A stretch of DNA of 64,000 bases from Lutibacter sp. (GTDB taxonomy: Bacteria > Bacteroidota > Bacteroidia > Flavobacteriales > Flavobacteriaceae). How positions within the stretch are numbered: the first letter of the stretch is position 1; every line of letters starts with the position of its first letter. Where the stretch lies: the NCBI RefSeq assembly GCF_016342705.1, contig NZ_JAEINV010000006.1, positions 39,344 through 103,343 on the forward strand, read 5' to 3'. The notes under the pieces are model-generated. The model was not told the origin of the DNA. It saw only the letters and a program-made list of their open reading frames with translations, and ran no database searches. Made by a program: the position numbers and the translations under genes. Below are positions 36,722-45,475 of this stretch, one piece after another.

Positions 36722-38587
36722 TTATTTATTCTTTTTTTCCATTTTTTTCTTTAATGCTAACAAGTCATCATTTAAATCTCCAAAAGTAGTTTTTTCTGCA
36801 GAATCAGTATTTTTTTGTTGTACTGTTTTTACATTTTTCTCTTCTTGTTCTTTAAATATAGATGTATGTGAAGCTACTACTCTTCTAAATTCTTTGTTAA
36901 ATTCTAACACTTTAAATTCAGCAGTATCTCCTTTTGCTAACTTAGTTCCGTCTTCTTTAGTAATAAAACGACTTGGTACAAAAGCTTCAACACCATTTTC
37001 TAATGTTACAATTAAACCTTTATCACTTTTGTCTTTTACAACACCTGTATGAACAGAATCAATAGTATAGGTATCTTCGTGAGCATCCCAAGGATTATCT
37101 GTAGTATGTTTGTGTCCTAAATTTAATTTACGCCCTTCAACATCTAATTCTAATACTTGAACTTCTAATTTATCTCCTACTGAAGTGAAATCAGATGGGT
37201 GTTTAATTTTCTTAGTCCAAGATAAATCAGAGATATATACTAATCCGTCAATTCCTTCTTCTAATTCAACAAATACACCAAAGTTAGTATAGTTACGCAC
37301 AGTTCCTTCGTGAGTTGAACCTACTGGATATTTCTCAGCAATGTTAGTCCAAGGATCTGGGTGTAATTGTTTAATACCTAAACTCATTTTTCTATCTTCT
37401 CTATCTAAAGTTAAAACCTGCGCTTCAACTTCATCACCTACAGATACGAAATCTTGTGCAGAACGTAAATGTGTTGACCAAGACATTTCAGATACGTGAA
37501 TTAAACCTTCAACACCTTGAGCTACCTCGATAAATGCACCGTAATCAGCGATTACAACTACTTTACCTTTTACAGTATCACCAACAGCAATGTTAGCGTC
37601 TAAAGCTTCCCATGGGTGAGCGTTTAATTGTTTTAAACCTAATTGAATTCTTGTTTTTTCATCATCAAAATCAAGAATTACTACGTTTAATGTTTGATCT
37701 AATTCAACCACTTCACTTGGGTGGTTAATTCTTGACCATGATAAATCTGTAATGTGAACTAAACCGTCTACACCACCTAAATCAACAAATACACCGTAAG
37801 AAGTAATGTTTTTAACAATACCTTCTAATACTTGTCCTTTTTCTAATTTACCAATAATTTCTTTCTTTTGAACTTCAATATCAGCTTCAATAAGTGCTTT
37901 ATGAGATACAACAACGTTTTTAAATTCGTGATTTACTTTCACAACTTTAAATTCCATTGTTTTTTCAACATATTGATCGTAATCTCTAATTGGTTTCACA
38001 TCAATTTGAGAACCTGGTAAGAATGCTTCAATTCCGAAAACATCTACAATCATACCTCCACGAGTTCTACATTTTACGAAACCATTAACAACTTCTCCAC
38101 TTTCGTGAGCTGCGTTCACACGATCCCAAGCCTTAATAACTCTTGCTTTTTTGTGTGATAATACTAATTGACCAGTACTATCTTCTCTTTTGTCAACTAA
38201 AACTTCAACAATATCTCCAACTTTTAAACCTGGATTGTAACGAAATTCGTTTAACGAAATTACACCTTCAGATTTTGAATTGATATCAATAATTGCTTCA
38301 CGATCAGTTTTTCTTACAACTAATCCTTCAATTACTTCACGCTCATTTACTAAGCCTAATGTACCATCTAAAGCAGCTTCAAATGCTTTAATGTTTTCTT
38401 CGTCAATTAAATCAATACCTTCTTCGTATTTATGCCAATTAAAATTAGCTAAAAATTCTTCTGGGTTTACTTTTTCAACTATAGGAGCTTCTGCTACTTT
38501 TTCTGTTGCTTTTTCGGCTGTTGCCTCTGTTTGTTTTACTTCAGTAGCTGGTACTTGCTCTTCAGTTTTTTTTGTTTCTTCAGACAT
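36722..38587 (-). CDS. rpsA: 30S ribosomal protein S1
   Basis: A 621-aa RNA-binding ribosomal protein. An acidic, low-complexity N-terminus (about 1-40) precedes six S1 (OB-fold) repeats, recognisable by segments such as VEGLIHVSEMSWS, VDGLVHITDLSWS, IDGLVYISDLSW and GVFVDLGG. S1 helps bind mRNA to the 30S subunit; in Bacteroidota, where Shine-Dalgarno use is rare, S1 is expected to be especially important. The C-terminal tail is lysine-rich. Monocistronic, with a strong terminator. Confidence 0.95.
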   Translation of the reverse strand: MSEETKKTEEQVPATEVKQTEATAEKATEKVAEAPIVEKVNPEEFLANFNWHKYEEGIDLIDEENIKAFEAALDGTLGLVNEREVIEGLVVRKTDREAIIDINSKSEGVISLNEFRYNPGLKVGDIVEVLVDKREDSTGQLVLSHKKARVIKAWDRVNAAHESGEVVNGFVKCRTRGGMIVDVFGIEAFLPGSQIDVKPIRDYDQYVEKTMEFKVVKVNHEFKNVVVSHKALIEADIEVQKKEIIGKLEKGQVLEGIVKNITSYGVFVDLGGVDGLVHITDLSWSRINHPSEVVELDQTLNVVILDFDDEKTRIQLGLKQLNAHPWEALDANIAVGDTVKGKVVVIADYGAFIEVAQGVEGLIHVSEMSWSTHLRSAQDFVSVGDEVEAQVLTLDREDRKMSLGIKQLHPDPWTNIAEKYPVGSTHEGTVRNYTNFGVFVELEEGIDGLVYISDLSWTKKIKHPSDFTSVGDKLEVQVLELDVEGRKLNLGHKHTTDNPWDAHEDTYTIDSVHTGVVKDKSDKGLIVTLENGVEAFVPSRFITKEDGTKLAKGDTAEFKVLEFNKEFRRVVASHTSIFKEQEEKNVKTVQQKNTDSAEKTTFGDLNDDLLALKKKMEKKNK

Positions 38588-38859
38588 ATGTGCTGATGAT
38601 AAAAATTTGTATCTTGTTGTTATTCAGATTTTTAAACGATTCTAACAACAAGAGATTATTTATATATATTTTTCTTTAATTCCTTTTTAAATCTGTTATC
38701 GTAAAAAGGCGTGCAAATTTAGTGATTTTTTTTAATTAACAAAAAGAAAATGAAGCATTTGTATATTTTTAAATTAAAATTGTGATGTAGCTTATTACTT
38801 GCATTTTGTTTTTGATTAAATAATTGCAATTTTAACGCAACAAATTCAACTGTAACTAA

Positions 38860-39813
38860 TTATGCTTTACTCCATAAATTTTTAATTGTTATCACATCTT
38901 TTCGCATAGCCTGATACATTAAGTTTTCTTGTTCTAAGCTTGATAAATTATTAAAATTTCCATTTCCTAACTCGTATTCCACGTGCAAAGAAACAGGAAT
39001 ATTTAAATTGTATTTTTTTAATAGTTTAAAATACGTGTCAAAATCTACCATTCCTTCGCCAATTGGAGTATCAACAACATTCCATACACCGTTTACTTTA
39101 CTCCATTTAAAATCTTTTAAAACAATTGTTTTAACGTTGTTTTTTATCAATTTTAACCCATTTTCCCAAGAAAGACCTCCTTCAACCATAGCGTGTCTAA
39201 TATCATATTGACTTCCAAAATATGCCGGATCCGCAAATTCTAATAATTTTTTCACTTCCCAAATTGACGAACCTACATATTTTCCTGCATGATTTTGGTA
39301 ACAACCAACAATTCCAAATTCTTTATTTAGGTTACTTAAAGCAGTTACTTGTTGTTGATATTTTAATAGTTCTTCTTCTATGTCACCTTCATCTGAATAT
39401 TTAAACCAATTAGATCTGTAATATTGAATACCTAATTTAGAAGCGGTTTCCAGCACATCAATATCTAGTTTATTTTCAGCATTTTCAACATTAGTGGCCA
39501 TCATAATACATTGTGAACCACCTTTTTTAATAGCTTCCACCGCAATAGGCAAATCTCTTTTCACAAACTCTGGTAACACATGCCCGCCTTTTCTCACTGT
39601 TAAATCTACTCCTGCAAACCCTAACTCAGCCGTTTTTTCACCCACCGATTGATAGTCTAATAATTGTAAGTGCTTAGAAAAAATATGAATATTTAATTCA
39701 TTTTCACTGAAAATTGAAGCTCCAAAACCTGTTTGAACATTTAAAAATGGAATATACGCTGCTGCTGCTGCAGTTTGTTTAATAAAAGTTCTACGTGAAT
39801 TTTTAGTTTTCAT
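38860..39813 (-). CDS. Tat-exported sugar phosphate isomerase/epimerase-like TIM-barrel protein
   Basis: A 317-aa protein with a twin-arginine signal (SRRTFIKQTAAAAAYIPFL) and an AP_endonuc_2/xylose isomerase-like TIM barrel (GFAGVDLTVRKGGH, YQNHAG, FGSQYDIRHAMVEGG, KDFKW, SLHVEYE). The glutamate, histidine and aspartate side chains in these blocks are positioned as metal ligands of the superfamily. Periplasmic members in Bacteroidota act on sugars or inositols, but the substrate is unknown. It is 31 bp downstream of the LytTR regulator, on the same strand. Confidence 0.85.
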   Translation of the reverse strand: MKTKNSRRTFIKQTAAAAAYIPFLNVQTGFGASIFSENELNIHIFSKHLQLLDYQSVGEKTAELGFAGVDLTVRKGGHVLPEFVKRDLPIAVEAIKKGGSQCIMMATNVENAENKLDIDVLETASKLGIQYYRSNWFKYSDEGDIEEELLKYQQQVTALSNLNKEFGIVGCYQNHAGKYVGSSIWEVKKLLEFADPAYFGSQYDIRHAMVEGGLSWENGLKLIKNNVKTIVLKDFKWSKVNGVWNVVDTPIGEGMVDFDTYFKLLKKYNLNIPVSLHVEYELGNGNFNNLSSLEQENLMYQAMRKDVITIKNLWSKA

Positions 39814-39844
39814 CCCTTATTTAATTATCTATTTTTTAAGAATA

Positions 39845-40597
39845 TTATGCTATCCAATTTTTAAAATCTTTTACACGTTCTCTGCTTACAATAATCTCAG
39901 ACTCTGAAAATGAGTTTAATATAATTTTAAGTCGACTATTAGAATATGAAATAATATCTTTTATAGCGGTTATATTTACATAGTATTTTCTACTCACTCT
40001 AAAAAATTGTGCTGGATTTAAATTTTTTTCTAAAGTTTCTAAAGACTCTTCAATTACATAACTTCTGTTATCAGTTGTATGCATTTGTGTGGCTTTATTT
40101 TCACTGTAAAAACATTCCACAGATTCAATAGGAATCATTTTTAAATGCTGACCAATTTTAACGGTAAAACGTTTTTTATACTCTTTTTGCGAAGGTAAAA
40201 TCAATGTTTTCAATTGCTCCAAATCAAAACTAGGTTTTGAGGATGACGCTTGTAATTTTTTAAATTGATTGATAGCGTTTTCCAATTCATCAACATCAAT
40301 TGGTTTTAGCAAATAATCTACGCTATTTAATTTAAAAGCCTTTAGTGCATATTCATCATAGGCAGTAGTAAAAATTATAGCGCTTTTAACCTCCACTTCT
40401 TCAAAAATTTCAAAAGATAAACCGTCCGACAATTGAATATCTAAAAACAATAAATCTGGATGTTCATTGTTATGAAACCAATTAACAGCTTCTTCAACCG
40501 AATGCAACATAGTTTCAACGTGCATTCCTACATCAGTTAACATTCTATTTAATCTTCTCGCTGCTGGTTTTTCATCTTCTATAATAACTACATTCAT
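39845..40597 (-). CDS. LytTR family response regulator
   Basis: A 250-aa regulator with an N-terminal receiver domain (VVIIEDEKPAARR with the acidic pair, LLFLDIQL with the phospho-Asp, TTAYDEYAL, and LLKPID with the conserved Lys) and a C-terminal LytTR DNA-binding domain (about 150-250; RKYYVNITAIKDIISYSNSR). It is the natural partner for a LytS-type kinase. The nearest such kinase is the 2TM-fused one at 45476-46819, separated from it by the large PEPCK-like gene. Confidence 0.93.
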   Translation of the reverse strand: MNVVIIEDEKPAARRLNRMLTDVGMHVETMLHSVEEAVNWFHNNEHPDLLFLDIQLSDGLSFEIFEEVEVKSAIIFTTAYDEYALKAFKLNSVDYLLKPIDVDELENAINQFKKLQASSSKPSFDLEQLKTLILPSQKEYKKRFTVKIGQHLKMIPIESVECFYSENKATQMHTTDNRSYVIEESLETLEKNLNPAQFFRVSRKYYVNITAIKDIISYSNSRLKIILNSFSESEIIVSRERVKDFKNWIA

Positions 40598-40755
40598 TTT
40601 TTAGCTTTTATTTTTTTGAATTTTACATATGAATCACAAAAAAAATTGTATTTCAATTACAGTGATACTAATTTATAAAAAACAATAACAACTGAATACG
40701 AAGTTATCATCTTTCTTGTTGATAAAACTTAGTTTTTAGTAAACGATTAAAAACT

Positions 40756-40896
40756 AAAAAGAGGCTGTGCCAAAAGTGAAATTTACGTCAACCTGAACTT
40801 GTTTCAGGTTCTCATAGTAATTGATTATTAGTATGATAAGATTCTGAAACAAGTTCAGAATGACGGCTTTTAATACTTTTGAGACAGCTTCTTTTT
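40756..40896. repeat. 140-bp palindromic repeat element, copy 2
   Basis: Imperfect inverted repeat: AAAAAGAGGCTGTGCCAAAA at the left pairs with TTTTGAGACAGCTTCTTTTT at the right, and TCAACCTGAACTTGTTTCAG pairs with the CTGAAACAAGTTCAGAATGA arm. It is homologous to copy 1 at 34245-34384 in the opposite orientation. It lies 9 bp before the stop-codon end of the convergent PEPCK-like gene, so it may serve as its terminator. Confidence 0.75.
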
Positions 40897-40904
40897 ATTA
40901 TAAA

Positions 40905-43900
40905 CTATTTTCTAAACAATGGATCTACTCCAATAGTCCCTACCAAATTTTTAAGATATGCTGGAGAACTAGCCTCTTTTAATGCGCTTTCAACTTTTTG
41001 TAAGCGCGTTTTTATATTCATTTCCTCTACCAATTGTTTATTTTCTTCATTTGAAATAAATCCTTCTAAATAACTGATTTGCTTTATGTAAAAACGAATA
41101 TCTTTTTGCTGCTTCAATATCAAACGTTCTTTATACCAATCGCTATCTATTACATAATCTCTTTCAAAATAGCTTCTTAGCTCCGTATTACTCATATCTT
41201 TACCTTCATAATGTCCATATGCCATTATATGCAACAATATTTTTAACGGTGGTATTGCCGCATGTACACTTCCATCTTCAAAATAACGCAATGCTACTTT
41301 TTGCTGCGCTTCCACAATATTTGCAATTCCATCTACATAATCTTCCAATCCTTGCATTTCTGGTTTTAACATTTTCTCATTAAAAACAGCATTTGGCTCA
41401 TCAAACAAACGGTTTAAACATCTTAAAGAAAAGGTACTTGTAATTCTATACCCCAACCTACTTGCCAATACTTTTTCTCCTTTATATTCAAAATCTTCTA
41501 TTTTTTCTAAGGAACCGTTAGCTATTAACGCTTTAGGATCACGATCTTCAGGTACTAAACGCGCCCAAATTTCAGGAATTAACAAACTAATATCGTGGTC
41601 TACTTTATTTTCACCACCCACATAACCTGCAGCAGTACTAAAAGCATTAGATTCTGTTAAAATATGTGATAATAATGCGTTATTTAAATCGGTTGTTGGC
41701 GTTAACATATTAAAAGGTCCTTTTGTTAAAGCTCCTTCAGAACCAGCTCCTGTTGTTGATGGCGATTTACCTGTAAGACTACAAATGAAATCCATAAACA
41801 ATTCTGGAGTTTCTTGATAATGTATTGGATTATAAACGGCTAACGGACGAATGCCTGCTATTTTATCAACCGGATTATTTCTTCTTCCTGGCAAAACCGC
41901 ATTTACAACATTAATTACGGGATCTTCAGCTTTTATTTTTCTGAACAAACGCACACCCACTTCACCTAAATAACTAGCTTCAGTTTCATTAATAAAAATG
42001 TTAGGCTCTAAATAACGTGGATTTTTTGTTGGTTCTCCATCAACAATTCTTGTATGTGAAGGCAATGCAAAATATTCTTCTTCATTTGGACTGTTAACAA
42101 CACTTAAAATTAAATCTTTAACAGGTTGTGTATATTTGTCAAAATTAATTGTGTCCACAAAAATTTCAATAGCATCTTTCTTTTTCAACAATTCATAATT
42201 GGTTAAAAATACATTATTGCTAACCAAATCGTATTCCGCACCTTTATCATAACCACGAACAATGGCTTCGTCTGGACGTTGAAATAAATGCGACTCGCAG
42301 TTTGCAACAACTTTTAAACTTTTATTTGTGTATTCGGCATTTAAATTTTTAAACTGATTTCTAGGTAATGTAATTGAAGCGGAAATATCATCTTCTAACT
42401 GAATTTTTTGACTTGCAGAAAAATCAGATCTTAATTTATTTAATAACCAACCTCCTTTTTGATTGAAACCAATACGTACATAACTTCCCACAACTGGCGC
42501 ATTATGATATTGTAATCCTGTGCCGTTTTTTCCGTTGATAATTTCAACAGACATTAAATCTTTCCAGTTTATTTCTGCGTGATCTTGACGGTACAAGCGC
42601 TTCACAAACAATACCAGAGAACGAATATGCACCGGAATATTTGCAATAAACTGATTGAATTCATCACTATTTACACTGGAAGGTGTTAATAATTTTACTG
42701 CGGAACCTAAAGTTCTTCCTTTATCTAAAAATGAGCGTGATGGTGGCAAAGTTGGATCGTAATTTTTCCATCTTTTTGAATAGTCAAATTCTATGATTTC
42801 ATCTGCTTTTTTAAAATCCTCATCAATATCTATAATATTAAATGCGCTATAGGTAATAGCATTTTGCATAGATTTTGAAATTTCAGATTTTCCTCCACCA
42901 GAAACGGTACACGGTTTATGACAAAAAACACCTTCAGGCGAAGTATTTACAATTCTCCATAAAGCTATAGCGTTGTGCTTTTCTAATTTAAATTTATTTC
43001 CTGTTGGGTGCACATATGTTTTAAGCGGCGATAATATTAACTTTTGTTCATTTCCATGATACATCCAAGTAATACTATTTGTATTGGTATTAATGTATGC
43101 GTTTTCTGGAATATAAACTATATTCGGGTATTTTTTATCAACGGCATAATTTTCTGGTTTCACCTCAATGCTATCCCCTAAAAAAGATTTTACATCTTCA
43201 AAATTATAATTACTTCCAAATTTTGTAGAAAAAGCGCTTCCATCAACAATATCTCCCATGACGCCTCTTGGATACGCAATTGCTCCACCTGAATGCTCTT
43301 CTTCAACCAAACCAAATAAATTGGCAGAATAACTGATTTGTGTTTTAATTTCTTTTTTAGAATATCCGAAATAATTATCGGCAATAATAGTAACAACTAC
43401 ACCTCTATCATCTCTACACGTTACTTTAAAAGCACCACCATCATTATACAATTCATTTTCATCTTTCCAGTACATTTCATCATTTATTTGACGTGGTGTT
43501 GCATCGTTAAAATGAGGTAAACCAATATCTTTTTTCTTTAATAATTTTAACTGAGGAGCAAGAATTATACAACCTGTATGACCTGTCCAATGTTCCGTAT
43601 CTAAAGCTGCATCATATTGCGCCAAATAAGGATCGCCTGCATTGCCAAATATAGACTCTACAAAGTCTAGATTGGTTACCAAACTTCCTGGAGCAAAAAA
43701 GCGAACTTCCATACTCTTTTTTGAAATTATGCCTTTCACTTCTGGACAAACCATAGGGCGCATTAACATAGAAACCATCACTTTTGCTTGCGCTTCCTGG
43801 TTGGAAGTAAATGGTAATGTTTTTAATTTATCCGATGGATTGAAAGCCGCATTTAAAAAATGTGCGAATGCAATTTTAGGAACCTCTTTTTTATCTAATG

Positions 43901-44384
43901 GAACTGGCAAATCACCTTCAACAATATGAAAGGTTCCTTTTGTAGTTCTTTTATCATTGATTGGATTGTTTAAAATTCCTTGTTTTATTCTATAAGAAGT
44001 AATATCATCACTTACAAAAGTTGTTCCGTTTGGCGGCAAACTTAACTCACGTGCGTGCCCCTGCTGGGTTAGAACTAAAGAATCATTTGGTAGTTTAATG
44101 GATTTCTGAAAAGGAACATCCTTTAAATAATCATTTAAAAATTCTTGAACCCTCGTATCTGCAGGAGAAAGATAATTTGATAACAATCTTGATTTTTCAC
44201 GAAAACTTTTTATCAATCCGTTTGTTAACGTTTGAAATTTAGAATTACAAAACTTTTCATTTGCTTTCTCGTCATCCTTATAAATAGGCTGCCCCAAAGA
44301 TGCCAATTGAAGGTTAATGTATTGTACTGTATCCTTTCTGCTTTGTTTTAAAGGCTCATTATTCATCATTTGTGCTTTGTTCAT
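40905..44384 (-). CDS. Large protein, candidate PPi-type PEP carboxykinase
   Basis: An 1159-aa soluble protein. Length and several blocks agree with the pyrophosphate-dependent phosphoenolpyruvate carboxykinases of Entamoeba and Propionibacterium (about 1100-1200 aa). These interconvert oxaloacetate plus PPi with PEP plus CO2 and Pi, unlike shorter GTP or ATP enzymes. A P-loop-like element, CTVSGGGKSEISKSM, lies near residue 490-505, and NYFGYSKKEIKTQIS and HSGGAIAYP are also conserved-looking. The assignment rests on size and remembered family patterns, not on an alignment. It separates the LytTR regulator from the 2TM kinase cluster. A perfect palindrome lies 76 bp upstream of its start. 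Confidence 0.6.
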   Translation of the reverse strand: MNKAQMMNNEPLKQSRKDTVQYINLQLASLGQPIYKDDEKANEKFCNSKFQTLTNGLIKSFREKSRLLSNYLSPADTRVQEFLNDYLKDVPFQKSIKLPNDSLVLTQQGHARELSLPPNGTTFVSDDITSYRIKQGILNNPINDKRTTKGTFHIVEGDLPVPLDKKEVPKIAFAHFLNAAFNPSDKLKTLPFTSNQEAQAKVMVSMLMRPMVCPEVKGIISKKSMEVRFFAPGSLVTNLDFVESIFGNAGDPYLAQYDAALDTEHWTGHTGCIILAPQLKLLKKKDIGLPHFNDATPRQINDEMYWKDENELYNDGGAFKVTCRDDRGVVVTIIADNYFGYSKKEIKTQISYSANLFGLVEEEHSGGAIAYPRGVMGDIVDGSAFSTKFGSNYNFEDVKSFLGDSIEVKPENYAVDKKYPNIVYIPENAYINTNTNSITWMYHGNEQKLILSPLKTYVHPTGNKFKLEKHNAIALWRIVNTSPEGVFCHKPCTVSGGGKSEISKSMQNAITYSAFNIIDIDEDFKKADEIIEFDYSKRWKNYDPTLPPSRSFLDKGRTLGSAVKLLTPSSVNSDEFNQFIANIPVHIRSLVLFVKRLYRQDHAEINWKDLMSVEIINGKNGTGLQYHNAPVVGSYVRIGFNQKGGWLLNKLRSDFSASQKIQLEDDISASITLPRNQFKNLNAEYTNKSLKVVANCESHLFQRPDEAIVRGYDKGAEYDLVSNNVFLTNYELLKKKDAIEIFVDTINFDKYTQPVKDLILSVVNSPNEEEYFALPSHTRIVDGEPTKNPRYLEPNIFINETEASYLGEVGVRLFRKIKAEDPVINVVNAVLPGRRNNPVDKIAGIRPLAVYNPIHYQETPELFMDFICSLTGKSPSTTGAGSEGALTKGPFNMLTPTTDLNNALLSHILTESNAFSTAAGYVGGENKVDHDISLLIPEIWARLVPEDRDPKALIANGSLEKIEDFEYKGEKVLASRLGYRITSTFSLRCLNRLFDEPNAVFNEKMLKPEMQGLEDYVDGIANIVEAQQKVALRYFEDGSVHAAIPPLKILLHIMAYGHYEGKDMSNTELRSYFERDYVIDSDWYKERLILKQQKDIRFYIKQISYLEGFISNEENKQLVEEMNIKTRLQKVESALKEASSPAYLKNLVGTIGVDPLFRK

Positions 44385-44459
44385 TTAAAAAAAATTAAAT
44401 AGTTATCACTATTCTATTATTGAATTATTAAGGTAGGATTCTCTTTATTTCCTAGTAAA

Positions 44460-44479
44460 AAAATTGGTTAACCAATTTT
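44460..44479. promoter_or_regulatory. Perfect 20-bp palindrome upstream of the PEPCK-like gene
   Basis: AAAATTGGTTAACCAATTTT is a perfect inverted repeat centred at 44469/44470, about 76 bp upstream of the start codon at 44384. The shape (TTGGTTAACCAA core) is what a dimeric repressor or activator of the LacI, GntR or CRP type would bind. Candidate operator; the regulator is not identified. Confidence 0.5.
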
Positions 44480-44715
44480 ACAGTTACAAAAATGATGAAT
44501 TTAGCCCTATTTTTAAAGGAATTCATTAAATAGTTTTTCAAATAAAATGTTCAAAACTTTTTCAAAATCAATTATTCGTAAATTATTAGATGTTTAATGA
44601 ATTTTCTACAATAATTAGAGTTAAAAATAAATTTATCGAAATAATTTTCAGCAAAAAACAGAATACAATAAATTGTATAGATTTAAAAAAAGTTAAAATA
44701 ACTTATAAATCACAA

Positions 44716-44753
44716 AAAAGGCTGTTGAAAATAGTATTTTACAACAGCCTTTT
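44716..44753. terminator. Bidirectional terminator of the 2TM-gene operon
   Basis: Stem AAAAGGCTGTTG/CAACAGCCTTTT with an inner AAAATA/TATTTT extension, so nearly the whole 38 bp is double-stranded. It terminates the minus-strand 2TM operon, which ends at 44775. The rest of the gap 44385-44774 is very AT-rich; apart from this terminator and the palindrome nothing is evident in it. Confidence 0.75.
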
Positions 44754-44774
44754 AGGTTTTACTTTAATAAAAAT

Positions 44775-45092
44775 CTATTCCCATAAATCGCGTTTATCTC
44801 TATCCATCATTTCTTTTATTTTTCTTTCTTCCCAATCTGCGCCTAATATAAAGCTCATTCCAAATACATTAAATGCATGAAAAAGAATTCCGATTCCCCA
44901 AAAAATGGCAGTATTATAGGTTTGCCATTGCCAAAAATTATCCCATTCTCCGTTTGAAAAAGATTTTGTGATAATTAAAAATACATTTACTACTATATAC
45001 ACAACAAGGTGTACATAAAAGCCTTTTATAGCTTTTACTCGTTTTTTGGCTCTAATATATTTTTGCTCTTTTAAATTTGAATTTTCCATCAT
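44775..45092 (-). CDS. 2TM domain-containing protein
   Basis: A 105-aa membrane protein consisting almost wholly of a 2TM domain. It has an N-terminal RAKKRVKAIKGFYVHLVVYI helix, a polar turn with WDNFWQWQT, a second helix (WGIGILFHAFNVFG), and the conserved cytoplasmic tail DWEERKIKEMMDRD. The family is abundant in Bacteroidota and often encoded next to LytTR/LytS two-component genes. Function unknown; a role in modulating the kinase is inference from the fusion found three genes upstream. Last gene of the operon. Confidence 0.85.
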   Translation of the reverse strand: MMENSNLKEQKYIRAKKRVKAIKGFYVHLVVYIVVNVFLIITKSFSNGEWDNFWQWQTYNTAIFWGIGILFHAFNVFGMSFILGADWEERKIKEMMDRDKRDLWE

Positions 45093-45101
45093 TTCTTTTT
45101 T

Positions 45102-45389
45102 TTAACTTTTATCTTTATCCATCATTTCTTTAATCTTTTTTTCTTCCCAATCTTTTCCAAAAATTAGGTTATTTCCAAAAACTCCAAATGCGTGAAAGGC
45201 TATTCCAATTCCCCAACCAAGCATTGGCCAAAAAAACCACCAATACCCTGGTGAAGTCATATAATTTATAAAAAATAAAAACGGAATTACTAAACAGTAC
45301 GCTAATAAATTGGCGTAAAAACCTTTTATATTATCAACTCTTTTCTTTGCTCTTAAATATTTTTCCTCTTGTGTATATTGCTTTATCAT
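45102..45389 (-). CDS. 2TM domain-containing protein, second copy
   Basis: A 95-aa 2TM-domain protein paralogous to its neighbour (RAKKRVDNIKGFYANLLAYC, GWGIGIAFHAFGVFG, DWEEKKIKEMMDKD). I start it at ATG 45389, which places the start close to the domain as in the sister gene; an in-frame ATG at 45416 would add nine residues. It is more similar to the C-terminal domain of the adjacent kinase (both have GFYxxLxAYC followed by VIPFL) than the other copy is, suggesting that it and the fused domain share a recent origin. Confidence 0.83.
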   Translation of the reverse strand: MIKQYTQEEKYLRAKKRVDNIKGFYANLLAYCLVIPFLFFINYMTSPGYWWFFWPMLGWGIGIAFHAFGVFGNNLIFGKDWEEKKIKEMMDKDKS

Positions 45390-45475
45390 TTTATTTTGTT
45401 TTAAATCATCTCTCAACTACGCTCCAGATGACACATTTACTATCTCCTTTTACCTTTAAACTTTAGCCTTTAATC

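Noticed and set aside
43642..43929. Plus-strand open frame of 95 codons inside the PEPCK-like gene
   Set aside because: It is antisense to a long frame with consistent coding character and has no domain features of its own.
44590..44880. Plus-strand open frame of 96 codons overlapping the 2TM gene
   Set aside because: It runs through the AT-rich gap, the terminator at 44716-44753 and the antisense of a well-supported 2TM gene. Its composition shows no domain pattern.
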